Source of the DNA: Roseitalea sp.
GTDB taxonomy: Bacteria > Pseudomonadota > Alphaproteobacteria > Rhizobiales > Rhizobiaceae
Reading direction: 5' to 3'
Assembly (NCBI GenBank): GCA_017642895.1
Contig: JAEPON010000015.1
Span: 1 to 64,000 of the forward strand
DNA: 64,000 nt
Part shown: positions 44,101 to 53,418 of the stretch, piece by piece
How positions within the stretch are numbered: the stretch's first letter is position 1
How the letters are laid out: the number at the start of each line of letters is the position of its first letter
Position numbers and translations under genes: made by a program
Notes under the pieces: generated by a model
The model's database searches: none
The model's input: the letters and a program-made list of their open reading frames with translations, nothing else
Told to the model about the DNA's origin: nothing

Positions 44101-44793
44101 TCAGATGCGCCCCGGGACGGGCCGGCGGCGTTCGCCGACGATCTGGGCAAGGATCGCCACTGCAATTTCGGCCGGGCTGGAGGCCCCGATCGGAAGGCCA
44201 ATGGGGGCCCTGATGCGCGCCAATGCGTTTGGATCGGCGCCGGCGGCGGTCAGTCGTTCGATGCGCCGGCCATGGGTTTTGCGGCTGCCCAGCGCGCCGA
44301 CATAAAAGCAATCGGCGTCAAGCGCCGCACGAATCGGATGATCGTCGATCTTGGGATCGTGTGTCAGCGCGACCAACGCACACCAGCGATCGAGCGGGCG
44401 TTTGGCGAGAACCGGTTCGGGCCAGTCCGCCGACAGATCGGCGCCGGCGAAGCGGTCGGGCGTTGCAAAGGCAGTACGCGGATCGATGATCTCCGGCCGG
44501 AAACCGCTGGCTGCGGCCATCGGCGCCAGCGCCTGGCTGATGTGCACCGCGCCGATGATCACCATGCGCACCGGCGGCAGATGGACGTTAATGAAAAATT
44601 CGCGGCCGGAGATCGATACCGGCCCTGCCTTGCCCGAACGGAACGATTCCGTGATCGCCGCACCCAATTCGCCGGGAACGGTGTCATCCTCGCCAACCAC
44701 CCGGTCGCGGCCATCATTCAGATCGGTGACGACGGCGACGGCCCTGCGCTCGTCGCGCGCTGCATTGAGGGCCTTGAGAACCGCCGGATCCAA
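44101..44793 (-). CDS. XdhC family protein, Rossmann (C-terminal) part
   Basis: About 230 residues: a linker region then an XdhC_C-like Rossmann domain (VRMVIIGAVHISQALAPMA, LVALTHDPKIDDHPI, DADCFYVGALGSRKTHGRR). In XdhC proteins this part helps insert or sulfurate molybdenum cofactor in xanthine dehydrogenase-type enzymes. The N-terminal XdhC_CoxI domain is encoded by a separate gene ending at 44796, so the two halves are split. The start is uncertain; TTG 44793, just past the upstream stop, is used. Confidence 0.75.
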   Translation of the reverse strand: MDPAVLKALNAARDERRAVAVVTDLNDGRDRVVGEDDTVPGELGAAITESFRSGKAGPVSISGREFFINVHLPPVRMVIIGAVHISQALAPMAAASGFRPEIIDPRTAFATPDRFAGADLSADWPEPVLAKRPLDRWCALVALTHDPKIDDHPIRAALDADCFYVGALGSRKTHGRRIERLTAAGADPNALARIRAPIGLPIGASSPAEIAVAILAQIVGERRRPVPGRI

Positions 44794-44795
44794 AG

Positions 44796-45134
44796 TCAGC
44801 CCACGCGCTCGACATAAACACGAATGCGGCCGCCGCAGGACAGGCCCGCGCGCCATGCTGTCTCGTCGGCGACACCGAATTCGAGCATGCGCGGCTCGCC
44901 CGATGCCATCACATCCATGGCCGCGACGATCACCTCGCCTTCGACGCAGCCACCCGATACCGAGCCCTCGAAAAGCCCGTCCGCATCGACCGCCAGATGG
45001 CTGCCGGCCGGCCTTGGCGCCGATCCCCAGGTTTCGACGACGGTGGCGAGCGCGACATCGCGACCCGCGCGCATCGCCGTTTCGGCAAAGCGCAACGGGT
45101 CGTGGTCGGCGCCCTGATCAGCTTTTGTCGGCAT
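44796..45134 (-). CDS. XdhC family protein, N-terminal (XdhC_CoxI) part
   Basis: A 112-residue XdhC_CoxI domain protein: ATVVETWGSAPRPAGSHLAV, EGSVSGGCVEGEVI, and the C-terminal SCGGRIRVYVERV with the conserved cysteines. ATG 45134 follows GGAGG at good spacing. Together with the next gene it makes a split XdhC accessory factor for molybdenum hydroxylases (xanthine dehydrogenase or CO dehydrogenase-like). No such enzyme is encoded in this window. Confidence 0.85.
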   Translation of the reverse strand: MPTKADQGADHDPLRFAETAMRAGRDVALATVVETWGSAPRPAGSHLAVDADGLFEGSVSGGCVEGEVIVAAMDVMASGEPRMLEFGVADETAWRAGLSCGGRIRVYVERVG

Positions 45135-45229
45135 CGAGCACACCTCCGACGGCAGTCTACGCCATGCCGGCTCCGGCGAAAAGCGCGGTAGCCTTGCCCT
45201 TTGCGGGGCGCCGGTGCATCACATCGTCC

Positions 45230-46234
45230 ATGTTCCGGCTCGTGACGACAGGTTCCGCATTCGCCGTGCTGCTGGCGATCTTCACCGGTGCTCCGGCGCG
45301 CGCGGCCGAAGGCGCCGCGATCATCGCGCCGCTCAGCGGGTCCTATGCGCCGGTCGGCCGGGCACTCGACGCCAGCGTCCGCGCCATTCTGGGCGACGAT
45401 GTGCCGGCGCTGGACGATGGATGCGATGCCGACATGGCGCAAAGCGCGGCACGCGACGTGATCGAGGCAGGCGACGCGCTGGTGATCGGCCTGCCCTGCA
45501 TCGATGCGTTCGATGCCGCCATGCCCATGCTGGCTGACACGGGCGTGCCGGTGATCGCGGTGGGCGTCCGCGCCGCCGACATCACAATGGCACCGCGCGG
45601 AACCGCCCAATGGCCGGTCTTCCGCGTCGGCCCCACCGCAGGCGAAGAAGCCACCGTGCTTGCAGGCCATTTGGCACGGAGCTGGCGCGAGGCCAATTTT
45701 GCGATCATCGACGATGGCACGCTCTATGGCCGGCAATTGGCTGAAAACATGCGCCTTTTGCTTGCCGAAGCGGCGTTGGAGCCGGTTTTCGTCGATACCT
45801 ATCGCCCGCTTCTGGAAAGCCAGACCGCCCTTGTGCGCCGGCTGCAACGATCCGGCGCCAGCCATGTGCTGATCGGCGGCGAAGCGCGCGACGCCGCCAT
45901 CATCGCCGCCGATGCGGCGCGGATCGGCTATCGTTTGACGATGGCCGGGGGCGACAGTCTCATCGCGCCGCCGGCGGACGGCCGGCTGCCCGATGGAACG
46001 ATCACCGTTGCGCTTCCGCCCGACACCGATCCGGCCCGGATCGCCGCGCAGATCGCCCGGACAGCGCTCTCGGCGACCATGCCCACCACCGATGCGCTGC
46101 GCACAATGACCTTCCAGACGGACATCGGCCCCCTCGCCTTCGGCGCCGATGGCGAACCCGATGCGCGCTTCCTGCGCATCCACACGTTCCGAAACGGTCG
46201 CCCCGAACCGCTCACCCCCGACATGGATGGATAG
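45230..46234 (+). CDS. Orphan periplasmic binding protein (Peripla_BP_6-like)
   Basis: A 334-residue exported protein: signal peptide (1-26, APARA-AEG) followed by a two-lobed leucine/branched-chain-type binding fold (IIAPLSGSYAPVGRALDAS, FAIIDDGTLYGRQLAENM). No permease or ATPase gene accompanies it, so it may serve a distant ABC transporter or act as a receptor domain. A P1-family peptidase gene follows 4 bp later, suggesting a shared transcript. The frame is open well upstream on the opposite side of the XdhC genes; ATG 45230 is the first giving a signal peptide. Confidence 0.8.
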   Translation: MFRLVTTGSAFAVLLAIFTGAPARAAEGAAIIAPLSGSYAPVGRALDASVRAILGDDVPALDDGCDADMAQSAARDVIEAGDALVIGLPCIDAFDAAMPMLADTGVPVIAVGVRAADITMAPRGTAQWPVFRVGPTAGEEATVLAGHLARSWREANFAIIDDGTLYGRQLAENMRLLLAEAALEPVFVDTYRPLLESQTALVRRLQRSGASHVLIGGEARDAAIIAADAARIGYRLTMAGGDSLIAPPADGRLPDGTITVALPPDTDPARIAAQIARTALSATMPTTDALRTMTFQTDIGPLAFGADGEPDARFLRIHTFRNGRPEPLTPDMDG

Positions 46235-46238
46235 GCCC

Positions 46239-47252
46239 ATGACACCCGGCCCGCGCAACCTGATCACCGACATTGCCGGCCTGAAGGTTGGCCAGGCGAC
46301 CCATGCCCGGATCAAGACCGGTGTCACCGCCATCATCTGCGATGAGCCCGCGGCGGCGGGCGTGCAGGTGCTCGGCGGCGCACCGGGCACCCGCGAGACC
46401 GATCTTCTGGCCCCGCACAACACGGTCGAGACCGTTGATGCGATCGTGCTTTCGGGCGGCTCGGCGTTCGGGCTTGATGCCGCATCGGGCGTCCAGGACT
46501 GGCTCGCCGAGCAGGGCCGCGGCTTTCCTGTCGGCCCGCACCGCGTGCCCATCGTGCCGTCGGCCATCCTGTTCGACCTGATCAATGGCGGCGACAAGGA
46601 TTGGGGCGATAAGTCCCCATACCGGTCGCTGGGCACGCTTGCCGCGCAGACCGCAGCCGCCGACTTTGCGATCGGCAGCCATGGCGCAGGCGCCGGCGCG
46701 CTGACCGCCGACCTCAAGGGCGGCCTCGGATCGGCATCCGCCGCGCTCGAACGTTCGGGCGTGACCGTCGGTTCGCTCGTCGCCGTCAACAGCCTGGGAA
46801 CGCCGATGATCGGGGGCACGCGCCATTTCTGGGCGGCACCGTTCGAGCGCGATGGCGAATTCGGCGATGAAGGGCTGCCCGAGCCGATGCCCGCCAATGC
46901 CACCGATCTGCGCATCAAGTTCCGCGATCTTGTGTCCGACGGCGCGCCTGTCAACACGACCATCGGCGTCGTCGCCACCGACGCCAGGCTGACCAAGGCG
47001 CAGTGCCAGCGGCTGGCGATTGCCGCCCATGACGGGCTGGCCCGCGCCATCTGGCCGGCGCACACGCCGTTCGACGGCGACTGCATCTTCGCGCTGGCGA
47101 CCGGCCGGACCGAGATCGGCCCCGACCTGGATGTCTTCGTCGATCTGTGCGCGGCGGCGGCGGCAACCATGGCGCGCGCGGTGGCACGGGGCATTTACGC
47201 CGCCCATGAAGAGCCGGGGGATATCATGCCGGTCTGGACGTCGCGCCGTTGA
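46239..47252 (+). CDS. P1-family (DmpA/NylC-like) N-terminal-nucleophile peptidase
   Basis: A 337-residue aminopeptidase/amidohydrolase. Family blocks: [40 protein letters not shown], and [14 protein letters not shown], where Asn239-Thr240 corresponds to the self-cleavage site of the nylon oligomer hydrolase NylC, generating an N-terminal Thr nucleophile. Likely hydrolyses beta-amino or otherwise unusual amide bonds. Starts 4 bp after the binding-protein gene. Confidence 0.88.
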   Translation: MTPGPRNLITDIAGLKVGQATHARIKTGVTAIICDEPAAAGVQVLGGAPGTRETDLLAPHNTVETVDAIVLSGGSAFGLDAASGVQDWLAEQGRGFPVGPHRVPIVPSAILFDLINGGDKDWGDKSPYRSLGTLAAQTAAADFAIGSHGAGAGALTADLKGGLGSASAALERSGVTVGSLVAVNSLGTPMIGGTRHFWAAPFERDGEFGDEGLPEPMPANATDLRIKFRDLVSDGAPVNTTIGVVATDARLTKAQCQRLAIAAHDGLARAIWPAHTPFDGDCIFALATGRTEIGPDLDVFVDLCAAAAATMARAVARGIYAAHEEPGDIMPVWTSRR

Positions 47253-47304
47253 CAGGCCGGCGGGGCGCACGCCACTGAGGCCGCAGCATCAGGAAAGGCC
47301 AGCC

Positions 47305-47979
47305 ATGCGCGACATCAAGATCGCCCCGTCCATTCTCGCATCGGACTTTTCCAGGCTCGGCGAAGAGGTGCGCGCGGTCACCGAAGCCGGCGCCGACTGG
47401 ATCCATCTCGATGTGATGGACGGGCATTTCGTGCCTAACATCTCCTACGGGCCGGACGTGATCGCCGCGCTGCGCGCACACACCGACATCCCCTTCGACT
47501 GCCATCTGATGATCGCGCCAGCGGACCCCTATCTGGAAGCCTTCGCCAAGGCGGGCTGCGACATGATCACCGTGCATGCCGAGGCCGGTCCGCATCTGCA
47601 CCGCTCTTTGCAGGCGATCCGGGCGCTCGGCAAGAAGGCCGGCGTGACGCTGAACCCGGCCACGCCGGTCTCGGCCATCGAACATGTGATCGACATGGTC
47701 GATCTGGTCTTGGTGATGAGCGTCAATCCGGGCTTTGGCGGCCAGAAGTTCATCGACGCCGTGGTGCCGAAGATCGCCGCCATCGACGCGCTGATCGGCG
47801 ACCGGCCGATCGATCTGGAAGTCGATGGCGGGGTGACCGCCCAGACCGCGCCGGCCTGCGCGCGCGCCGGCGCCAATGCCTTTGTCGCCGGATCGGCGAT
47901 CTTCAAGGGCGGGACAGTCGATGCCTACCGTGCTAACATCGCCGCCATTCGGGCGGCGGCGACGGGCAATCGACCATAG
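47305..47979 (+). CDS. rpe: Ribulose-phosphate 3-epimerase
   Basis: A 224-residue TIM-barrel enzyme interconverting ribulose 5-phosphate and xylulose 5-phosphate. Signatures: [48 protein letters not shown] and EVDGGVT, containing catalytic Asp and metal-ligand His residues. AGGAAAGG site before ATG. Same strand and close spacing as the DUF2259 gene downstream. Confidence 0.96.
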   Translation: MRDIKIAPSILASDFSRLGEEVRAVTEAGADWIHLDVMDGHFVPNISYGPDVIAALRAHTDIPFDCHLMIAPADPYLEAFAKAGCDMITVHAEAGPHLHRSLQAIRALGKKAGVTLNPATPVSAIEHVIDMVDLVLVMSVNPGFGGQKFIDAVVPKIAAIDALIGDRPIDLEVDGGVTAQTAPACARAGANAFVAGSAIFKGGTVDAYRANIAAIRAAATGNRP

Positions 47980-47988
47980 GAGGTCCAT

Positions 47989-48756
47989 ATGGTTGAACGG
48001 TTTTTCTGCAGGCTTCGCACCTGTCTGGCACTTGTCTTACTGGCTGCGATGGCGGCTTTTTCGGCCCCGTCCGGCACAGCGCGCGCCGGCGATGCGGCAA
48101 CCCTGAACGTTCTGGGTTTTTCGTCGGACGGCGCGATTTTCGCCTTTGAGGAGTACGGGGTTCAGGACGGGTCAGGCTTTCCCTATGCCAATCGCTACTA
48201 CATCGACACGGCGACCGACACGTTCATGCCCGGCTCGCCGATCCGCAAGCGGATCGATGACGAGACGGCCAGCGTCGCCGAGGCGCGCGCGCAGGCCAAG
48301 GCGGTGGGCGAAACGACGATTTCAGACGCGCTGCTGGCTGCCAATCGGGGCGTGACCGCCGGCTTCAACCCGATCACCGAGTTGAGCGCCGACCCGTTCC
48401 GCATGGTCGTCAATCCACGGCCCGTCAACCCGCCGGTCGACGCGCCGCTCGAAGTGCGCCTGATCGAACTGCCCTTCCTTGCGACCGGAAGCTGCGAGGG
48501 CATTGCCGACCAGATTGCCGGGTTCCGGCTGACCCAGATCGATGCCGAACCGGGCGGGACGACACGACTCTTGACCGAGGATGACAGCGTTCCGGCCAGC
48601 CGTGGCTGTCCGCTCGGCTATGCCATTGGCGGCATCCAGACCTTTTTTCCCGACAAGGCCGATCCGGTCTTCGCTGTCCTGATCGCCATCCGTTCGTTCG
48701 GCTTTGAAGGGCCGGATTTCCGCTGGATGGCGGTCACGGCACCGACGACGCCTTAG
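47989..48756 (+). CDS. DUF2259 exported protein
   Basis: A 255-residue predicted secreted protein with signal peptide (about 1-33, ARA-GD) and the DUF2259 pattern beginning NVLGFSSDGAIFAFEEYG. Two conserved cysteines occur at GSCEGI and RGCPLG. Function unknown. AGGAGG lies 4-5 nt before the ATG; nine bases separate it from rpe, so it is probably cotranscribed. Confidence 0.86.
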   Translation: MVERFFCRLRTCLALVLLAAMAAFSAPSGTARAGDAATLNVLGFSSDGAIFAFEEYGVQDGSGFPYANRYYIDTATDTFMPGSPIRKRIDDETASVAEARAQAKAVGETTISDALLAANRGVTAGFNPITELSADPFRMVVNPRPVNPPVDAPLEVRLIELPFLATGSCEGIADQIAGFRLTQIDAEPGGTTRLLTEDDSVPASRGCPLGYAIGGIQTFFPDKADPVFAVLIAIRSFGFEGPDFRWMAVTAPTTP

Positions 48757-48771
48757 AAAAGCGCGGGGCGC

Positions 48772-49269
48772 ATGGGGTTTCGGGGGCGACTGGCCGCATC
48801 GCGGCTGACTTTCCGGCGCGCGATGACGGCGAGCATCGGCTGCGGCGTTCTGGCGGGCCTCATGACGGTCTGGACGTTGCGCTGGCAGTATGGCTGGGCC
48901 GATCCGGGACAGATCGGCACCGTCAGCGCCATCTACGCGGCCGGAACCGGTATCGGTTTCCCGGCCGCTCTCGTTGCGACGAGCTTTGCCCTGCCCCGCG
49001 CGCGCCGGCGCTGGCGCATCGCGGCGACGGTCGTGCTTGCCGTCCTCGCCATCCTGGGCGCGACCTATTTCTTCTTTTTTCTCGAACACCGAAGCTATTA
49101 CAGCCAGTGGCACGGCGCGCCGCTGACCCGGCTTTGGCTCTGGCAGCAGTTCTTTACGGCCCTGGGCGGTGCCGCACAGTTCGCGGTGATGGGCATTCGC
49201 TATTTCGGCATCGGTGCGCTGGCGCTGATCATCGCCGCAAGCTGGTGGGTGCATCGGCCAGCGCATTGA
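48772..49269 (+). CDS. Four-helix membrane protein of unknown function
   Basis: A 165-residue protein with four transmembrane helices (about 18-37, 45-68, 82-102, 135-158) and short basic cytosolic loops. No recognised family. It lies between DUF2259 and purB on the same strand, 15 bp from the former and 61 bp from the latter, and is likely in the same transcript. Confidence 0.65.
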   Translation: MGFRGRLAASRLTFRRAMTASIGCGVLAGLMTVWTLRWQYGWADPGQIGTVSAIYAAGTGIGFPAALVATSFALPRARRRWRIAATVVLAVLAILGATYFFFFLEHRSYYSQWHGAPLTRLWLWQQFFTALGGAAQFAVMGIRYFGIGALALIIAASWWVHRPAH

Positions 49270-49330
49270 GTGTTGCGGCGCGGCCTGATAGGCGAACCGC
49301 GCACACCGCTCCTACCCGCAGGTTCATCAC

Positions 49331-50638
49331 ATGATTCCCCGCTATTCGCGCCCCGACATGGTCGCCATCTGGTCGCCCGAAACCAAGTTCCGCATCTGGT
49401 TCGAGATCGAGGCCCATGCCTGCGATGCGCTGGCCAAGGCGGGCGTCATCCCCGAGCGGGCCGCACAGGTGATCTGGGAAAAGGCGGGATCGGCCACATT
49501 CGATGTCGCGCGCATCGATGCGATCGAGCGCGAGACCAAACATGATGTAATCGCTTTCCTGACGCATCTGGCCGAGATCGTCGGGCCCGAAGCGCGGTTC
49601 GTTCATCAGGGCATGACCTCCTCGGACGTTTTGGACACGTGTCTGGCGGTGCAATTGTCTCGCGCAGCCGACATTCTTCTCGCCGACCTCGACGCGCTGC
49701 TCGCCGCGCTGAAGACCCGCGCCTTCGAGCACAAGGACACGGTCACCATCGGCCGCAGCCACGGCATCCATGCCGAGCCGACCACCTTCGGGCTCAAGCT
49801 GGCACAGGCCCATGCCGAGTTCGCCCGCTGCAAGACCCGGCTGGAAGCGGCGCGCGCCGACATCGCCACCTGCGCCATATCCGGCGCGGTCGGCACATTC
49901 GCCAACATCGACCCGGCGATCGAAGCACATGTGGCGGACGCGATGGGGCTGACCGTCGAGCCGGTCTCGACGCAGGTGATCCCGCGCGACAGGCATGCGA
50001 TGTTCTTTGCCACGCTCGGTGTGATTGCCTCGTCCGTCGAGCGGCTGGCGGTTGAAATCCGCCATTTGCAGCGCACCGAAGTGCTTGAGGCGGAAGAATA
50101 TTTCGCGCCCGGCCAGAAGGGCTCATCGGCCATGCCGCACAAGCGCAATCCCGTGCTGACCGAAAACCTGACCGGCCTTGCACGCATGGTGCGCGGCTAT
50201 GTGACACCGGCGCTCGAGAATGTGGCGCTCTGGCATGAGCGGGACATCTCGCACTCATCGGTCGAACGGATGATCGGCCCCGATGCGACGATCACGCTCG
50301 ATTTCGCCCTCGCCCGCCTGACCGGCGTGATCGAAAAGCTGGTGGTCTATCCCGACGCGATGACGGCGAACATGAACCGCTTCCGCGGCCTGATCCATTC
50401 GCAGCGTGTGCTTCTGGCGCTGACCCAGGCCGGGGTTTCCCGCGAGGACGCCTACCGGCTGGTCCAGCGAAACGCCATGAAGGTCTGGGAACAGGGCAAG
50501 GATTTCCTCACCGAACTGCTTGCCGACGAGGATGTGCGCACGCATCTGGGCGAGGACGACATCCGCGACAAGTTCGACCTTGGCTATCACACCAAGCATG
50601 TCGATACGATCTTCGCGCGCGTGTTCGGCGAGGGCTGA
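49331..50638 (+). CDS. purB: Adenylosuccinate lyase
   Basis: A 435-residue homotetrameric lyase catalysing two fumarate eliminations in purine synthesis (SAICAR to AICAR and adenylosuccinate to AMP). Motifs: QGMTSSDVLDTCLAVQLSRA, TIGRSHGIHAEPTTFGLKLA, and the signature GSSAMPHKRNPVLTENL with the flexible serine loop. Standard length for the alphaproteobacterial enzyme. Ends 2 bp before the convergent FG-GAP-like gene. Confidence 0.96.
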   Translation: MIPRYSRPDMVAIWSPETKFRIWFEIEAHACDALAKAGVIPERAAQVIWEKAGSATFDVARIDAIERETKHDVIAFLTHLAEIVGPEARFVHQGMTSSDVLDTCLAVQLSRAADILLADLDALLAALKTRAFEHKDTVTIGRSHGIHAEPTTFGLKLAQAHAEFARCKTRLEAARADIATCAISGAVGTFANIDPAIEAHVADAMGLTVEPVSTQVIPRDRHAMFFATLGVIASSVERLAVEIRHLQRTEVLEAEEYFAPGQKGSSAMPHKRNPVLTENLTGLARMVRGYVTPALENVALWHERDISHSSVERMIGPDATITLDFALARLTGVIEKLVVYPDAMTANMNRFRGLIHSQRVLLALTQAGVSREDAYRLVQRNAMKVWEQGKDFLTELLADEDVRTHLGEDDIRDKFDLGYHTKHVDTIFARVFGEG

Positions 50639-50640
50639 GA

Positions 50641-51261
50641 TCAGCCGTCCGGGCAGAGGATCGGCGCGCCGGCGGCGATCCAGGCACTCAATTCAAGGCG
50701 TTGCGAACCCAATGACACGCGGCTGTCACGGCCATTGTCGGTCGAAATGCCGTTTCCGGTCAGGATGTTGATGTCGCAGCCGCCATTGGCGTCGAGATCG
50801 AGCGTGTCGTGGAAGCCGTAGGTGAATCCGGCGACCAGCAGATCATTGTCACGCCAGGCCAGCGTCACCGTCTGGTTCCAGCGGTTGCGCCCGATCGCTT
50901 CATTGCCGGATTTCAAAAGGAGCGAGCCCGAGGCGGTGAAGTCGACCGACGGGCGGTTGCCGACCATCATGCCCGAGCCGCCCCAGACGGCGTTCGGATA
51001 GGACAGCCAGGGCTCCATCGCGCCTTCATCAAATCCCGTGCCGCGCAGAACGATGAGCGCATGGTCGTCGGTGCCATCGGGGTCTGGCGCAACCAAGAGC
51101 GCCGCATCGCGGGCGCCGTCGCCGTCAAGATCGCCGGTTGCCACCGAAACGACACTTTCCACATGCCAGTCGCCTGCCGCTGCGGGCGGCGATACCGAAA
51201 TCAAGCCTGCCACGAGCGGCAGATGACAGACCGTCACCGGAATTGAAACCAGTTCTTTCAT
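50641..51261 (-). CDS. Exported protein with an FG-GAP/VCBS-like segment
   Basis: A 206-residue protein with a signal peptide (1-29, PPAAAG) and one calcium-loop-like ATGDLDGDGARDAALLV segment as seen in FG-GAP/VCBS repeats; the rest is beta-rich with two cysteines (GGCDINI and LCPDG). A lone incomplete beta-propeller blade is unusual. Start ATG 51261 follows AGGGG; an ATG 11 codons upstream (51294) has no ribosome binding site. Function unknown. Confidence 0.7.
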   Translation of the reverse strand: MKELVSIPVTVCHLPLVAGLISVSPPAAAGDWHVESVVSVATGDLDGDGARDAALLVAPDPDGTDDHALIVLRGTGFDEGAMEPWLSYPNAVWGGSGMMVGNRPSVDFTASGSLLLKSGNEAIGRNRWNQTVTLAWRDNDLLVAGFTYGFHDTLDLDANGGCDINILTGNGISTDNGRDSRVSLGSQRLELSAWIAAGAPILCPDG

Positions 51262-51413
51262 CCCAAACCCCTGATTTTTCTGGTGCTTTCTCATCGATCA
51301 CAAGTGTGGCGGCTTTCATGACGCGATGCAACGCCGCTTGTCCAGCAACGACGCGGTTCCGGCCACAAGCGGGCGCATTGTGATGACGTTCATGCCAAAC
51401 CATGGAGGACGTC

Positions 51414-51644
51414 ATGACCGACGAACGCGACTATCATGCCAATCACCGCACGCGGGCCGATCTGAATTCGTCTTCGAGCGGTGGCCTTTGGGCAGGGCTT
51501 GCGATCCTTGTCCTTTTTGCCCTGATCGCCATGTTCTTTCTGTTTTCCGGCGGCGGGTCGGAAAACGGTACGAGCGCGCCGGACATGGCGCCGGCACCCG
51601 TCGAAACGCCGGCGCCAAACCCCGCGCCCGCACCAATCCAGTAA
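51414..51644 (+). CDS. Small single-pass membrane protein (76 aa)
   Basis: A 76-residue protein with a polar N-terminus, one transmembrane helix (about 25-45) and a proline/alanine-rich tail likely to be periplasmic. ATG 51414 follows GGAGG with 5-nt spacing; the in-frame ATG four codons upstream overlaps this site. Similar short Pro-rich anchored proteins occur in Hyphomicrobiales. Function unknown. Confidence 0.68.
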   Translation: MTDERDYHANHRTRADLNSSSSGGLWAGLAILVLFALIAMFFLFSGGGSENGTSAPDMAPAPVETPAPNPAPAPIQ

Positions 51645-51726
51645 GCGACCGTGATGGCGGCCGGCATGCGTTGCCGGCCGCCATCCGGAGTTGACATCGC
51701 CGGCCTGCGGGGCCACCTCGCGGACC

Positions 51727-52290
51727 ATGAAAATCCGCGACGCCGACATCGTGATCATCCCCGGTTACCGCAATTCGGAACCCGAACACTGGCAAAGCCG
51801 CTGGCAAGCCAGGATGAAGACGGCACGCCGCGTCGAGCAGGCCGAATGGACCAAGCCGGTGCGCGAGGATTGGGTGCGCGAAGTGCGCGACGCGATCGCG
51901 CAATCATCCGGACCCGTGGTGCTGGTCGCCCATTCGCTGGGCGTTGCCTGCGCCGTTCATGCGATCCAGGACGACGCGAACGGCGCGCTTTCGGGCAAGG
52001 TCCGGGGCGGGTTTTTTGTTGCGCCGCCGGACGTCACCAACCCGAAGATCCGGCCCCGCCACCTGATGACGTTCGGCCCCTACCCGAGCGATCCGCTGCC
52101 CTTTCCGTCCTTTGTCGTCGCCAGCCGCAACGATCACTATTCAAGCTATCAAAAGGCCGAGGAAATCGCCGCCGATTGGGGTGCGTTTCTGGTCGATGCG
52201 GGCCATTCGGGCCACATCAACGCCGAATCGGGCCACGGCCCGTGGCCGGAGGGACTGATGGTGTTCGCCGAATTCATGAAGCGGCTGTGA
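51727..52290 (+). CDS. RBBP9/YdeN-family serine hydrolase
   Basis: A 187-residue alpha/beta hydrolase of the RBBP9/YdeN family (DUF676-like): oxyanion IIPGYRNSEPEHWQSRW, nucleophile elbow VAHSLGVACA, acid in SRNDHYSS and base histidine in DAGHSGHINAESGHGPWP. RBBP9 proteins are compact serine hydrolases of uncertain substrate. Start ATG 51727 fits the family. Meets the convergent aldolase gene with no gap (52290/52291). Confidence 0.9.
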   Translation: MKIRDADIVIIPGYRNSEPEHWQSRWQARMKTARRVEQAEWTKPVREDWVREVRDAIAQSSGPVVLVAHSLGVACAVHAIQDDANGALSGKVRGGFFVAPPDVTNPKIRPRHLMTFGPYPSDPLPFPSFVVASRNDHYSSYQKAEEIAADWGAFLVDAGHSGHINAESGHGPWPEGLMVFAEFMKRL

Positions 52291-53076
52291 TCAGCCCTTG
52301 CCGCGCGCCGCGGACAGGACGGCTTCAGCGCCCCTGTTGACGATGGCCGCATCAAATCCGGCCGCGATCAGCCCGTAACCCATCTGCGCATAACGCGGCA
52401 CGATCGCCGGATCGGCGGCAAAAATGCCGGCCAGCTTGCCGGCCTTTGTGGCGCGCGCCGCGATATCGGCGACCGCGTCCATCATGTCGTCGAGCGTCGG
52501 GTCCAGCCGTTCGCCGCCGGTCCAGGCGATCGAAAAATCGGCCGGTCCGACGAACACGGCGTCGATGCCATCGACGGCGAGGATCGAATCGAGCGAATCG
52601 AGCGCCGCGCGGGTCTCGATCATCGCAAAGGCGAGCGTTTCGGCGTTGGCGCGCGCCAGATAGGCATTGCCGCCCTCGATGCCGCGCACGCCGATGGCGC
52701 GCGTCGGCCCCCAGGAGCGTTCGCCGAGCGGCGGATATTTCATGAAGGCAGCGAAAGCGCGTGCGTCCTCGACCGAATTGATCATCGGCGCTATCACAGC
52801 ATCGGCGCCGAAATCGAGCGCACGCGAGGCCATCTCGAACCGGCCGACCGGCACGCGGACGATCGCCGGCACGCGCCGCGCCGTGATGGCCGCGACGCCG
52901 TCCCACACGGACTGCTCATGGTGACCGCCATGCTGCATGTCGAGCGTGACCGCATCAAAACCCGCGCCGGCCAGAAGGCCGACAAAACCGGCCTCGGGCA
53001 GGGCCGACCAGGCTGTCAGCACGGTATGGCCGGCGCGCAAGGCGCCAGCCAGTTCATAGCCATAGGCTGTCATCAT
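52291..53076 (-). CDS. HpcH/HpaI-family aldolase
   Basis: A 261-residue class II aldolase of the HpcH/HpaI/citrate lyase group: AGFDAVTLDMQHGGHHEQ, APMINSVEDARAFAAFMKYP, PLGERSWGPTR, and the metal-binding Glu and Asp in MIETRAALD and FVGPADFS. Likely cleaves or forms 2-oxo-4-hydroxy acids with pyruvate; exact substrate unknown. Two adjacent ATGs at 53076 and 53073 follow GGGGAGGG. Confidence 0.88.
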   Translation of the reverse strand: MMTAYGYELAGALRAGHTVLTAWSALPEAGFVGLLAGAGFDAVTLDMQHGGHHEQSVWDGVAAITARRVPAIVRVPVGRFEMASRALDFGADAVIAPMINSVEDARAFAAFMKYPPLGERSWGPTRAIGVRGIEGGNAYLARANAETLAFAMIETRAALDSLDSILAVDGIDAVFVGPADFSIAWTGGERLDPTLDDMMDAVADIAARATKAGKLAGIFAADPAIVPRYAQMGYGLIAAGFDAAIVNRGAEAVLSAARGKG

Positions 53077-53100
53077 CCCTCCCCGCGCCGGGCCTGCCGG

Positions 53101-53418
53101 TCAGCCGTTTTCGATTTCCTCGGCAGCGCGGACCATCAGTTCGTCCATGGTGCGGCGGATCTGGTGGTCGGACTGCTCGACGCCGGCCGCATCGAAATCG
53201 CCGCGGACCTTGCGGAACACGTCCTCGTCGCCCGGCTCCTCGAAATCGGCTGCGATGACTTCCTTGGCGTAGGCTTCTGCATCGTCGCCCGACTTGCCCA
53301 TAAGTTCGGCCGCCCACAGGCCCAGAAGCTTGTTGCGGCGGGCCTCGGCCTTGAAGCGCAGCTCGGCGTCATGGGCAAACTTGTTCTCAAATGCGTCCTT
53401 GCGGTCCTTGATGCTCAT
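53101..53418 (-). CDS. F1-ATPase inhibitory zeta subunit (DUF1476)
   Basis: A 105-residue alpha-helical protein matching DUF1476, the zeta subunit that blocks rotation of the F1-ATPase in alphaproteobacteria such as Paracoccus. N-terminal MSIKDRKDAFENKFAHDAEL forms the inhibitory region; helical remainder ends in MVRAAEEIENG. GGAGGAG ribosome binding site. Encoded away from the atp operon, as usual. Confidence 0.93.
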   Translation of the reverse strand: MSIKDRKDAFENKFAHDAELRFKAEARRNKLLGLWAAELMGKSGDDAEAYAKEVIAADFEEPGDEDVFRKVRGDFDAAGVEQSDHQIRRTMDELMVRAAEEIENG

